Assembly (NCBI RefSeq): GCF_004346165.1
Contig: NZ_SLZZ01000002.1
Span: 248,001-312,000, forward strand
Direction of reading: 5' to 3'
Length of the DNA stretch: 64,000 nucleotides
Origin: Muricomes intestini
Lineage (GTDB): Bacteria; Bacillota; Clostridia; Lachnospirales; Lachnospiraceae
A program made the position numbers and the translations under genes. The notes beneath the pieces were generated by a model. That model was not told the DNA's origin. It searched no databases and saw only the letters and a list, made by a program, of their open reading frames with translations. Below are positions 25,612-34,141 of this stretch, piece by piece. Positions within the stretch are counted from its first letter, which is position 1, and each line of letters begins with the position of its first letter.

Positions 25612-27760
25612 TCATATCACCCCATATACTTTCATACGGCTGTAAGGTTAAATTAATCACCTGTCCGCCAAAATGAACCTTTGTTTCTTGCTGCTCATCT
25701 GAGTTATTTACAATGCAGTACTTACTCACATCCGGATAGAGACTGGCTTCACAGTTTATATTTTCTGAATAGCCGTTAAGCATCTCTTCTTCTTTATGGG
25801 CTGCAAAATAGAGACTACGCATCAATAGCCGTGCATTGCTGAAGGAAAACGGTAAACCGGCTATGTAAACAGTCCGTCCTGCTCCGACTGCCCTTGCTGC
25901 CAGATGAACCTCGTCATTGGAATATTCAAGGATTTCTGTTGCTTCATCAAGGGCATACACGCTGTTCACAGTTTCACCAAAGTCAAAATACTCTATCCCG
26001 TCAGTAATAAAATGCCGGTCACTCATGGTTTTAAAATACTTATCGGTGGAAAGGGAAAATCCACGCTCTTCATCGACACCGAGAATACTTGCCAGCTGGA
26101 AGAAACGTCCCTGAAAATCAACAGCTGATGGTTCACCGACACCAATCAGACCGCCGCCGTTCATTACCCAGGCGGTGAGAATTTCCGAAAGTCTGGTTTG
26201 GCTCCAAATGTCACCACCGGAAAAAGCCGTACCGGCAGCACCGGCATTTATAATAACATCAATGCTCTCGTCGATGCCATTTTCCAGAACGTCGTCAAAG
26301 CTTATGAATTCCACTTCCACATTCATACCGCTTAATGATTCTAAAATCCCATAATAAGAGTACGCTTCTTTACAATACAAAGCATGGGCAACAGTAAAGG
26401 CCTGCCAGGTTCTAAGCTTGCCCCAGTGATTTAGGATTGCCACCTTCAGCCCACAATAGGCACGTGTCCCCTGCATATTATCATGAATGCCTCTGAATTC
26501 CTCCGTGATTTCAGCCACAGTATCAACAAACTTGGGGAATTTATCCGCCAGACTTAAATAGCCGCCATAGCCCATACGTTCAATTGGACTGCGCAGGATT
26601 GCCCGGCGGGCCTGCACCCAATTTGCCCGTGCCTCAATGCTGGGGTCATTGCCCTCATAAAAGGTGTCCGGAAAAAAGTACGGCAGAAAACGTCCTTCTG
26701 TATACTTCACATTTGGTATATCGGAAATCATCCTCAAGGTCGTCCCGTCACCGACACTGCCGACGACTGCATCAAGATTCATCCGTTGGGCATATTTTCC
26801 GTATGGTTCTGTGCCAATCCACTGGTCACCGAGGAACATCATTGCTTCCTTGCCGCTTTCGTGGACCAGATCCGTCAGCTCCCGGACCATGCCGGTGACA
26901 AAATCCTGAACCAGATCCATGTATTTCTTCAGCGACGCAGAGGGCACACGAAAGGCTGAATTGTAATAGCCTTCATCCACAAAATCCTCGGCCCGCATGG
27001 CATAACCGTATTTTTTTTCAAATCGCTTCAGCATTCGCGGCGATACACTGGCACCATAGCCAAACCAATCCACAAACTTTTCCTTACCGTACTGGTTAAA
27101 CACCAACGTGAACTGATAGAAAAAGGTGGTAAAACGGACGACATCGATTTCCGGATTATCCTGCAGCCATTCTTTCATCGTCTTCAGAATGAACTCATGT
27201 GAATGCGGCTGCAGAGCATCAAACGGAATCTCATGTTCCTTATCGCCCCAGTCATTCGTCAGATGATTATACATCTCCACCGGATCCCAGATAATATAAG
27301 CCAAAAATGACACAGTGTACTCATGAAAAAGCGCCGCATCACTGATTGTAACACAGTTTTCTTCCTGATCCAGTGACCAGTTTTCTTTTGGTACAACCGT
27401 ACCGTCTGTGCGGTCGATAACTTCCCAGTACTTCGCCGGGTCATCATGGTAGTTTGGTACCAGCTGCTTCTGATAGTACTCATCCATAAAGGCAATGGTG
27501 AGCTTGCTCCTTGTTGCCAGTGTCCGCTTCGACATCAGATAAATCTGCGGGCATTCTTCCATATGTTCCCTGATAAATTGATTCTGGGCTCTCGTTGGAA
27601 AATAAGCGTTGTAGATCTTCAATTCGCTTTGCTTTAACTCATCGTCAAGTTTGGTGCCATCGCAGTCACGAATGGCATCAGCTTTCCACCTCCTGGCAAC
27701 CGCCATAGTTTCATTATAATAATTTTCCTCACCCGGTATAGTTACTCGTCCATAACTCAA
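25595..27760 (-). CDS. lnpA: GH112 1,3-beta-galactosyl-N-acetylhexosamine phosphorylase
   Basis: This 721-residue cytoplasmic enzyme phosphorolyses lacto-N-biose (Galb1-3GlcNAc) or galacto-N-biose (Galb1-3GalNAc) to galactose 1-phosphate plus the N-acetylhexosamine, saving ATP. It shows the GH112 layout: a TIM-barrel core with FTTFFYQFTLVFNQYGKEKF, the general acid Asp312 in MFLGDQWIGTEPYG (Asp313 in the B. longum enzyme), VGSVGDGTTLRMISDIP, then a glutamine-amidotransferase-like middle domain (LKVAILNHWGKLR..) and a C-terminal beta domain. Length matches the family (about 720-750). The start is a TTG eight bases after AGGAGG. It lies between the importer and GH29 genes. Whether it prefers GlcNAc or GalNAc disaccharides cannot be read by eye. 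Confidence 0.95.
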   Translation of the reverse strand: MSYGRVTIPGEENYYNETMAVARRWKADAIRDCDGTKLDDELKQSELKIYNAYFPTRAQNQFIREHMEECPQIYLMSKRTLATRSKLTIAFMDEYYQKQLVPNYHDDPAKYWEVIDRTDGTVVPKENWSLDQEENCVTISDAALFHEYTVSFLAYIIWDPVEMYNHLTNDWGDKEHEIPFDALQPHSHEFILKTMKEWLQDNPEIDVVRFTTFFYQFTLVFNQYGKEKFVDWFGYGASVSPRMLKRFEKKYGYAMRAEDFVDEGYYNSAFRVPSASLKKYMDLVQDFVTGMVRELTDLVHESGKEAMMFLGDQWIGTEPYGKYAQRMNLDAVVGSVGDGTTLRMISDIPNVKYTEGRFLPYFFPDTFYEGNDPSIEARANWVQARRAILRSPIERMGYGGYLSLADKFPKFVDTVAEITEEFRGIHDNMQGTRAYCGLKVAILNHWGKLRTWQAFTVAHALYCKEAYSYYGILESLSGMNVEVEFISFDDVLENGIDESIDVIINAGAAGTAFSGGDIWSQTRLSEILTAWVMNGGGLIGVGEPSAVDFQGRFFQLASILGVDEERGFSLSTDKYFKTMSDRHFITDGIEYFDFGETVNSVYALDEATEILEYSNDEVHLAARAVGAGRTVYIAGLPFSFSNARLLMRSLYFAAHKEEEMLNGYSENINCEASLYPDVSKYCIVNNSDEQQETKVHFGGQVINLTLQPYESIWGDMNVGIN

Positions 27761-27780
27761 AGCAAAATCCTCCTAAAAAC

Positions 27781-28644
27781 CTATTCTTTCGATCCGCCCT
27801 GGGCCATCCCTGCAATCATCTGTTTTTGGATCAGCGCATAAAAAATCAGCGCCGGCACCATAACGATTACCATTCCGGCATATAGACGTCCATAATTGGC
27901 AGCCGCCTTCTGGGCTGTCATTAAATTCAATAACCCCACCTGCAGGGTTCTCTTTTCTCCCGGCATCAACGTCAGCGAAATAATATAATCATTCCAGTAT
28001 GACAGGAAATTAAACAGGATGACGGTGATAATCGACGGCTTAGCCATCGGTATAATCACCCGTGTCATCACCTGAAAATTACTTGCACCATCGAGGCGTG
28101 CGGCCTCCTCATAAGTGGATGAAATTGTCTTTAAATACCCGCCCAGCAAATAGATAGTAAAGGGCACTGTTGTTGCCGCATACACCAGCGCAAGCACAAA
28201 AATATTGTTGATAAAAAATCCGTTTGGCATAAGCTCAGCCAGCGCCCGGTCGCCGTTAACCAGCATCAAAAAAATCGGGATTACAATATAATTTACATTA
28301 ATAAACAATCCGGCCATAAAAAAGGTATTCAATACTCCCCGCCCCTTGAATTCGAAGCGTGAGATTACGTTGGCCGCCGGCACTGAGATCACCAGATTAA
28401 TCGCCAGCGCAAGAATTGTTACGATGACCGAATTCAAAAAGTACTCGCCCATCCTCGCTTCTTTAAACGCATCTATAAAATTCTGAAAGTAGATACCGGC
28501 CGGCATTGTCCATGGACTGCCGTAAAACTCGCCCTTTTCTTTTACCGAAGCCAGAAACACCCATACTACCGGCACGAAAATCGATAATACAATTAATGTC
28601 ACTAGAATAAATGACAGTATCTTAAATAATTTATTACTCTTCAT
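27781..28644 (-). CDS. ABC sugar transporter permease, MalG type
   Basis: A 287-residue inner-membrane permease with six hydrophobic segments and the EAA loop that contacts the ATPase (YEEAARLDGASNFQVMTRVI, about residue 175), followed by PMAKPSI. It is the second permease of a CUT1-type importer. ATG at 28644 (GAGGG five bases upstream) is chosen over the in-frame start at 28680, which lies inside the preceding permease gene. No ATPase gene is in the operon; CUT1 importers of Firmicutes often share a distant MsmK-type ATPase. Confidence 0.92.
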   Translation of the reverse strand: MKSNKLFKILSFILVTLIVLSIFVPVVWVFLASVKEKGEFYGSPWTMPAGIYFQNFIDAFKEARMGEYFLNSVIVTILALAINLVISVPAANVISRFEFKGRGVLNTFFMAGLFINVNYIVIPIFLMLVNGDRALAELMPNGFFINNIFVLALVYAATTVPFTIYLLGGYLKTISSTYEEAARLDGASNFQVMTRVIIPMAKPSIITVILFNFLSYWNDYIISLTLMPGEKRTLQVGLLNLMTAQKAAANYGRLYAGMVIVMVPALIFYALIQKQMIAGMAQGGSKE

Positions 28645-28660
28645 TTTTCCCTCGTCTCGT

Positions 28661-29566
28661 CTAATACTGCAGTGTTTCACGCTTCGTCACTTGATTAACA
28701 ATTAGCGACAGCAGGAAAGAAAACAGGAAGATCACCACTCCAATAGCCATTCCATAACCATAGGATGAATTTGTGTAGGCCTGCTTGTACATATAGCTGA
28801 GCAGTACTTCCGAAGCCCCGTCAGGACCTCCTCCCGTCATCGCTTTAATCAGTACAAAACTTAAATTGATTGAACTGATGATATAAAATGTCAATGAGCT
28901 TCTGATATTCTGCCAGATTAGCGGCAGTGTTATTGAAAAAAACTGCTTGCTCTGTGTCGCCCCGTCAAGTGCCGCCGACTCATAAAGGCTGTCAGGAACA
29001 TTGGCAATACTGGAGGTATACATGACCATGTAATACCCCACTGACTGCCATACCATTGCAGCGGCAACACTAAAAATAATAATTTTCTGATCACCCAGCC
29101 ACATATGCTTCCAGCTGCTTAAGTGAAGAAGGTTCAGCAACCCGTTTAGCAGACCATGTTCCTGATCATATATTGCTGAAAAGATTGCTGCAATCACCAC
29201 CACCGAAAGAATATTCGGGATAAAAATGATAAAACGGTAAAGGTTCTTCCCTTTCGCCCTGCTCGTCGACATGATTGCTGCCAGCAACAACGCTAACACG
29301 ATTGTCACGGACGTTACAACCACCAGCAGCAGTACTGTGTTCTGAAATGCGCGGATAAAGTTCTGGTCATCCAGCAGGATTTTAAAGTTGTCCAATCCGA
29401 CAAACTGCTTATTTGCTGAAAACCCGCTCCATTTAAACAATGACATCCGAAACACATTAATCGTCGGAACAATCATAAACACGATATAGGCCAGCAGAGC
29501 CGGTGCTGTACACAGGATGATAAAGCGCAGATTACTCTTTTTTCGTTTTGAATGATTCCTTTTCAT
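28661..29566 (-). CDS. ABC sugar transporter permease, MalF type
   Basis: A 301-residue permease with a basic N-terminus, six membrane segments and the EAA motif (LYESAALDGATQSKQFFSIT, about residue 195). The ribosome site GAAGGAGAG precedes the ATG. It starts 31 bases after the solute-binding protein gene and is followed closely by the MalG-type partner. Together they would form the channel for the disaccharide or oligosaccharide taken up for GH112. Confidence 0.92.
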   Translation of the reverse strand: MKRNHSKRKKSNLRFIILCTAPALLAYIVFMIVPTINVFRMSLFKWSGFSANKQFVGLDNFKILLDDQNFIRAFQNTVLLLVVVTSVTIVLALLLAAIMSTSRAKGKNLYRFIIFIPNILSVVVIAAIFSAIYDQEHGLLNGLLNLLHLSSWKHMWLGDQKIIIFSVAAAMVWQSVGYYMVMYTSSIANVPDSLYESAALDGATQSKQFFSITLPLIWQNIRSSLTFYIISSINLSFVLIKAMTGGGPDGASEVLLSYMYKQAYTNSSYGYGMAIGVVIFLFSFLLSLIVNQVTKRETLQY

Positions 29567-29597
29567 CGTCTCTCCTTCTTCACTTCAATTGGGACTA

Positions 29598-30935
29598 TTA
29601 TTCTTTCGCTTCGCTTAGTTTTTCACTGGCGGCGTTCAGCTCTTCCTGCCACTGTTCAACAGTTTTATCGCCGGAAATAATACTGTTTGCCGAATCAAAT
29701 AAGGTTTCCTTAATGTTAACCCCTTCAACCGGTGCAGTGCTGGCAAATCCGCCGACTAAAGCCTCCACACCTTCTTCATTATAAATCTCATAAAACGCCT
29801 TTGTCTCGCCTTCAATCTTATCCGTAATACCGGTTATCGGCTGGATTGCATTTGATTTGGCAAATATCTCAGCTGCTTTATCAGAGTAAAGGAATGCCAT
29901 AAACTCTTTCGCCAGATCAATATTTTTTGCTTCCGACGGAATCCAGGCTGATTCAACTGATGTTGTAATGTAACGGGTATCACCTTCATTGACTGCCGGC
30001 AGCGGCATTAAGCCCCACTCAAAACCGTCGCTGCGCGGAGCGTCAGCCATCTCACCGACGATCCATGTACCATTTGGCATAAAGATAGTCTTGTTGTCCA
30101 GGATAGACTGCTGATTTTTGGTGAAGTCCTGCTCGTTAGCATTGCCGACCGTACTCTTGGCAGTGTACTGACTAAGCAGTTTTGCTGTATCATCAAGAAT
30201 TTCTTTTGCCTTGTCAGATTTCCATATGTCTTTTTCATAAGTCATCACATCATCATAAAAGTCAAGGCCACCGACATTCGCCAGTATTGCGAAGAAATAG
30301 GAATCCATATATCCGGCTGTCGGATAAGTAAACAGGTCAATTCCTTTGGCCTTTGCTTCATCGCCGAGTTTAAAGAATTCATCAAATGTAGCCGGTACTT
30401 CCCAGTTGTTTTCCGCCAGTAAATGCTGATCATATACCAAACCTGTCGGTGCATAGTACATGGGCATCAGGTACGTTTTATCATCACCGTAAGGGTTCGT
30501 GTTGAGATTGCCCACAATACCGTCAATAAGCTTGTCCTTAACCTTAACGTCTTCTCCCGGAACCGTCATGTCCAGAACATCGCTGACATCTTCTATTGAC
30601 TTGTCCTTGATAAGTGATTCTGTTAATCCGGCTGCACGCCCCTGGCCGAGAACCATAAGATCCGGATATTTTCCTGCTTTCATATTGGGCGTAATTTCAT
30701 CCTCAATACTCTTACTGATTGTCAGATTAACTTTGACATCAGGATTCTCTTCCTCGAAAGCTTTGATGACCTCATTGTACATGTCCTTGCCATAGCCGCC
30801 CTCCAAAGCAGCAACGTTCAATTCCTTTTTTCCGCTCTCATCTGTGCCGGCATTTTTCTTATCGCTGCCGCAGGCAGTAAGCATCGTACTCAGCATTGCT
30901 GCAGATAAAAGTCCCACTAGTAATTTCTTTTTCAT
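29598..30935 (-). CDS. Extracellular solute-binding lipoprotein (GH112 locus)
   Basis: This 445-residue protein is a family-1 sugar-binding lipoprotein: signal peptide MKKKLLVGLLSAAMLSTM, lipobox LTAC with the lipidated Cys at about residue 22, an Asp/Lys-rich tether, then the two-lobed binding domain (VIKAFEEENPDVKVNL, AKEFMAFLYSDKAAEIFAKS). ATG at 30935 has GGAGG seven bases upstream and gives the proper signal peptide; the longer frame to 30986 does not. It is the first gene of the leftward operon and should set the importer's specificity. Lacto-N-biose or a related type-1 fragment is expected from context, by analogy with bifidobacterial GL-BP. Confidence 0.9.
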   Translation of the reverse strand: MKKKLLVGLLSAAMLSTMLTACGSDKKNAGTDESGKKELNVAALEGGYGKDMYNEVIKAFEEENPDVKVNLTISKSIEDEITPNMKAGKYPDLMVLGQGRAAGLTESLIKDKSIEDVSDVLDMTVPGEDVKVKDKLIDGIVGNLNTNPYGDDKTYLMPMYYAPTGLVYDQHLLAENNWEVPATFDEFFKLGDEAKAKGIDLFTYPTAGYMDSYFFAILANVGGLDFYDDVMTYEKDIWKSDKAKEILDDTAKLLSQYTAKSTVGNANEQDFTKNQQSILDNKTIFMPNGTWIVGEMADAPRSDGFEWGLMPLPAVNEGDTRYITTSVESAWIPSEAKNIDLAKEFMAFLYSDKAAEIFAKSNAIQPITGITDKIEGETKAFYEIYNEEGVEALVGGFASTAPVEGVNIKETLFDSANSIISGDKTVEQWQEELNAASEKLSEAKE

Positions 30936-30966
30936 TGCTTTACCTCCATTTATTTTATATAATTTG

Positions 30967-31000
30967 ATTATAAGATATGAAATCACATAAATCTTATAAT
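30967..31000. promoter_or_regulatory. Inverted repeat in the divergent promoter of the GH136/GH112 locus
   Basis: ATTATAAGAT (30967-30976) and ATCTTATAAT (30991-31000) are perfect 10-bp arms around a 14-base centre. They lie 32 bases upstream of the binding-protein start and 62 bases upstream of the AraC start. The only regulator next to it is the AraC protein, so it is a candidate binding site; a transcript hairpin is the alternative. Confidence 0.45.
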
Positions 31001-31061
31001 TTTTTGCTAATTATGTTATATATCTTGTTATAAAATCAATATTTATAAAAGGAGCTTTTTT

Positions 31062-31868
31062 ATGACAGACCCCATTGAGCAGACAAATATTGTTTACGTT
31101 AATCGATCCGATCGAAAGACGAAGCAATGGCTGCATTTTAAACATACCCACCCCTTTTCCGAAATATTCTGCATTACCGGCGGAACAGGCTCTTTTCTTA
31201 TTAATGACATGGAGACTAAGGTCAAAAAAAATGATTTGGTTTATATTTCACCACAAGCAGAACATACTGAGATTTCCGACTATGAAACACCGCTGGAATA
31301 TTTTGTCATCGGGATTAGCGGTTTTGAGATTGTGCATGATTCCAAACCAGAGATTCCCTACTTTAAATTCAATGACAATAAGAGAGAATATACTTATTAT
31401 TTTTACCAGAGTTATGAAGAATTTACCCACCCCAGACTCAACAGTATACGTATTTTAAATAACCTTGTCCAGACTCTGTTTCTGATTATAGAGCGGGAGC
31501 AGAAAATCACCATCACAGCAGGCAGGGAGCGTAAAATAGACGATGACCCGGCAATTCAGGTTATCAGACACTATATTGACATTAACTTTAAGGATGAGCT
31601 ATCGTTGGATAAGCTGGCGACATACTTTCATATGAATAAATATCACCTCAGTCACCGCTTTAAGAAAAGTTTCGGTATTTCACCGATGAAATATTGGAGC
31701 AATGTAAAAATTGAGAACGTCAAACAGCTGCTGGCGCTGTCCAATTATTCGATTATTGAGATTGCATCACTCACCGGTTTCTCGTCTCAGTCCTATCTTT
31801 CACAGACCTTTAAGAAAGAAACCGGGATGACGCCGGCAGAATATCGTAAGAATTACCGGATTAAATGA
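31062..31868 (+). CDS. AraC-family regulator of the GH136/GH112 locus
   Basis: The 268-residue protein has an N-terminal cupin-like sensing domain (HFKHTHPFSEIFCITGGTGS, LVYISPQAEHTEI) and a C-terminal pair of AraC helix-turn-helices (about 168-268: LDKLATYFHMNKYHLSHRFK, ASLTGFSSQSYLSQTFKKET, GMTPAEYRK). AGGAG is eight bases before the ATG. It is divergent from the transport and glycosidase operon and is the obvious activator, probably responding to an imported type-1 disaccharide. A 545-bp copy of its 3' part lies at 15756-16300. Confidence 0.9.
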   Translation: MTDPIEQTNIVYVNRSDRKTKQWLHFKHTHPFSEIFCITGGTGSFLINDMETKVKKNDLVYISPQAEHTEISDYETPLEYFVIGISGFEIVHDSKPEIPYFKFNDNKREYTYYFYQSYEEFTHPRLNSIRILNNLVQTLFLIIEREQKITITAGRERKIDDDPAIQVIRHYIDINFKDELSLDKLATYFHMNKYHLSHRFKKSFGISPMKYWSNVKIENVKQLLALSNYSIIEIASLTGFSSQSYLSQTFKKETGMTPAEYRKNYRIK

Positions 31869-31961
31869 TGTGCATATACCATCAATGTGAACTTAATTAT
31901 TCATACAAGTTTTTACAGAAAAAGCCACTACAGAGAATTCCTCCATGATGGCTTGAAAATA

Positions 31962-33317
31962 TTATACTCCGGGAGTCGGAGTGGCTCTGAATGCATTTAC
32001 AGATCTGTCCAAAACGACCTGTTCTTCACTTCCCGAATCAAGAATCGTATTTTGATATGATTCCTTTTCCACCAGAATTGTTGTAACCTCAAGAGTCTCC
32101 AATTTACCAATCGTCAGCAGCGCTCCTACTTGCGCAGAGAAACAAGACTCGTCTGCTGCATCCTGTACCTTCGATGCCTCGGTTGTTGCCACAATATGAT
32201 TATTAGAAATATAATTCCCCTTTCCCGAAACAACATGTATAATCACAGGTGCCGTACCTGATGGTCTGATGTACTGCGTATCTATTGTCTCCGAAATATG
32301 ATTAGCAATCACAGAATTATTATTACCGCTAATATACAAAAGACCATATAAATCATCTAAACCATTATCATATTTCTGCATAGGAGGCCAGGGTTCATGA
32401 TCCCGTAGAAAATGATTTGAAGCAATCAGGTTTTCTGAGCAATTGTCTCTAAATTCCAGCATACCCGGGTAAAATGAATGGAATCTATTACTCGTAATAC
32501 TAGAACGTACCACGCCGGAAAAATGGACACTGCTTGCACCCCGTGGGAAAATATTATTCGCCGTAATCAATAGTCCTCCGAAATTTTGTGCATAAATGGA
32601 ATACCCTTTGTAACCGGCTCCTATCAAGTTATCGGTTATTTTTGAAGCCTGGCCTGAACCTCTGAGTTCTATACAGTTACCGCATTCAGCTATGAAATTA
32701 TCATGTACTGCCAGTGCGTCTGCATCATAAATAGTAACTCCATGCTCCAAATACACAATCCCCATTCCTGTAATCCGAAATGAGTCCCCTGCACTTGCAA
32801 CATAAATACCTGTTTTTCCATTCACATAGGTATTTTCCGGATTGTTTTCTCCTGAACCATCATCCAGAAAATGTAGACCATCAATACAAAAATCAGCAAA
32901 CTCTACCGAACTTATGCGGGGGTCTCCACTCCGCTTAACATAAAATGCTGCTCCCGCAGATTCCTCATCTCCAGCCTTAAGAGAACTATCCACAAGTATA
33001 CGACTTCCTCCCGGCCACACTTCATGCCAGTCTGCCCATTCACTTTTCGGAGTATTAAAACGGATACTCGAAGATGTAAAACCATGTCCGGAACCTACAA
33101 TTCTCAGATAGCTGATATCTATAACTACCTGAGTGGTAAGGTGATAATCACCTGACGGAATATAGATGACTGCACCCGGTTTTCCTCCTTCATTGATATC
33201 AGACTTTGTTTGCCTGCTTTTAATATCCGCAATGATACTGTTAATTACTTCCCCAATATCCTCATACGGATTACCAACATTCCATTCCGTTACATTATAA
33301 TAATTCTTATCTGTCAT
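31962..33317 (-). CDS. GH91 inulin fructotransferase (difructose anhydride forming)
   Basis: This 451-residue protein is a right-handed beta-helix with GH91 features: the N-terminal pattern EVINSIIADIKSRQT, PGAVIYIPSGDYHLTTQVVI, SYLRIVGSGHGFTSSSIRFN and EVWPGGSRILVD. GH91 enzymes cleave inulin by intramolecular transfer, releasing difructose anhydride I or III. No signal peptide is visible at the chosen ATG (AGGAGG upstream), so it may act on imported inulin oligomers, or secretion is by another route. A truncated GH32 gene follows 27 bases upstream in the same direction, consistent with a former fructan locus. The DFA product type cannot be told by eye. Confidence 0.78.
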   Translation of the reverse strand: MTDKNYYNVTEWNVGNPYEDIGEVINSIIADIKSRQTKSDINEGGKPGAVIYIPSGDYHLTTQVVIDISYLRIVGSGHGFTSSSIRFNTPKSEWADWHEVWPGGSRILVDSSLKAGDEESAGAAFYVKRSGDPRISSVEFADFCIDGLHFLDDGSGENNPENTYVNGKTGIYVASAGDSFRITGMGIVYLEHGVTIYDADALAVHDNFIAECGNCIELRGSGQASKITDNLIGAGYKGYSIYAQNFGGLLITANNIFPRGASSVHFSGVVRSSITSNRFHSFYPGMLEFRDNCSENLIASNHFLRDHEPWPPMQKYDNGLDDLYGLLYISGNNNSVIANHISETIDTQYIRPSGTAPVIIHVVSGKGNYISNNHIVATTEASKVQDAADESCFSAQVGALLTIGKLETLEVTTILVEKESYQNTILDSGSEEQVVLDRSVNAFRATPTPGV

Positions 33318-33343
33318 TAATTAATCCTCCTGTCAATTCAATA

Positions 33344-34141
33344 TCAATTATTCAATCCATAGGTTTCCATATCTTTAATAAGCGCACTGCCCCCAATTGC
33401 CCGAAGCTGCAGCTTATTCTGCGCATCTCCCGCAAATATGTTGTTAGAATGATTATTCTGATATTGGTCTGTAAAGATTTCCAGAGAACTCTGGTCAGAT
33501 AAAATGTGCACATCCAGTTCCTTTTTTCCTTTCAGATACATCACACTTCTTGAAATCCCCCTGCTCCATCCGTCTGCCGCATTTCTGTCCACACTCAATT
33601 CTGCTTTCCTGAAGTCAAACAAGCATACTGTCTTCCTGCCCTCTCCACAGCGCAGACTTAATTCCAGCTTATCAGCATCTGTTTTCTCAAGATCTATCTT
33701 CATTTTCAGTTCGAAGCACACTCCGTCTCCGGCTGTCAGTTCTGTCTCTTTTTCTGGCACCACAAGTACATCTTTATGCTCCGGACTTTCCCGTATAGTT
33801 TCCACCTCTGCTATTGGAAGAAACTGCAATGTATTATCTTCCTTCATGCACACTTCTCTTGGAATATTGAAAGAACCACACCAGCCTTCCTTGTATGTCG
33901 GCCCCCAGTCTTTCCACGCCGGCATCCATTCCCACTCATTGGCCCACCCGACGATAACTCTCCTTCCGTCCGGTGTAAGGAAAGACTGCGGTGCATAATA
34001 ATCAAGTCCCCAGTCCATCTCACCGCTTACATGATAATCAAACTTGCCCGTCTCATAATCAAAATCACCAACCAGGTACACAGCGGTATGTTCACCTGCA
34101 CCCATAGGCGAAAAGCTTAGGACATATTTATCACCCATGGG
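33344..34141 (-). pseudogene. GH32 fructosidase lacking its N-terminal half
   Basis: The 264 residues left are the C-terminal part of a GH32 invertase/inulinase: PMGDKYVLSFSPMG, DWGLDYYAPQSFLTPDGRRV, IVGWANEWEW, then the C-terminal beta-sandwich (ELDVHILSDQSSLEIFTDQY). The catalytic nucleophile block (MNDPNG), the RDP block and the acid/base Glu of the ECP block are all missing. The codons just before the ATG still read Pro, as in ECPDFFPMGDKY, so homology runs right up to the break at about 34138-34141. It cannot be active as a hydrolase. Confidence 0.88.
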
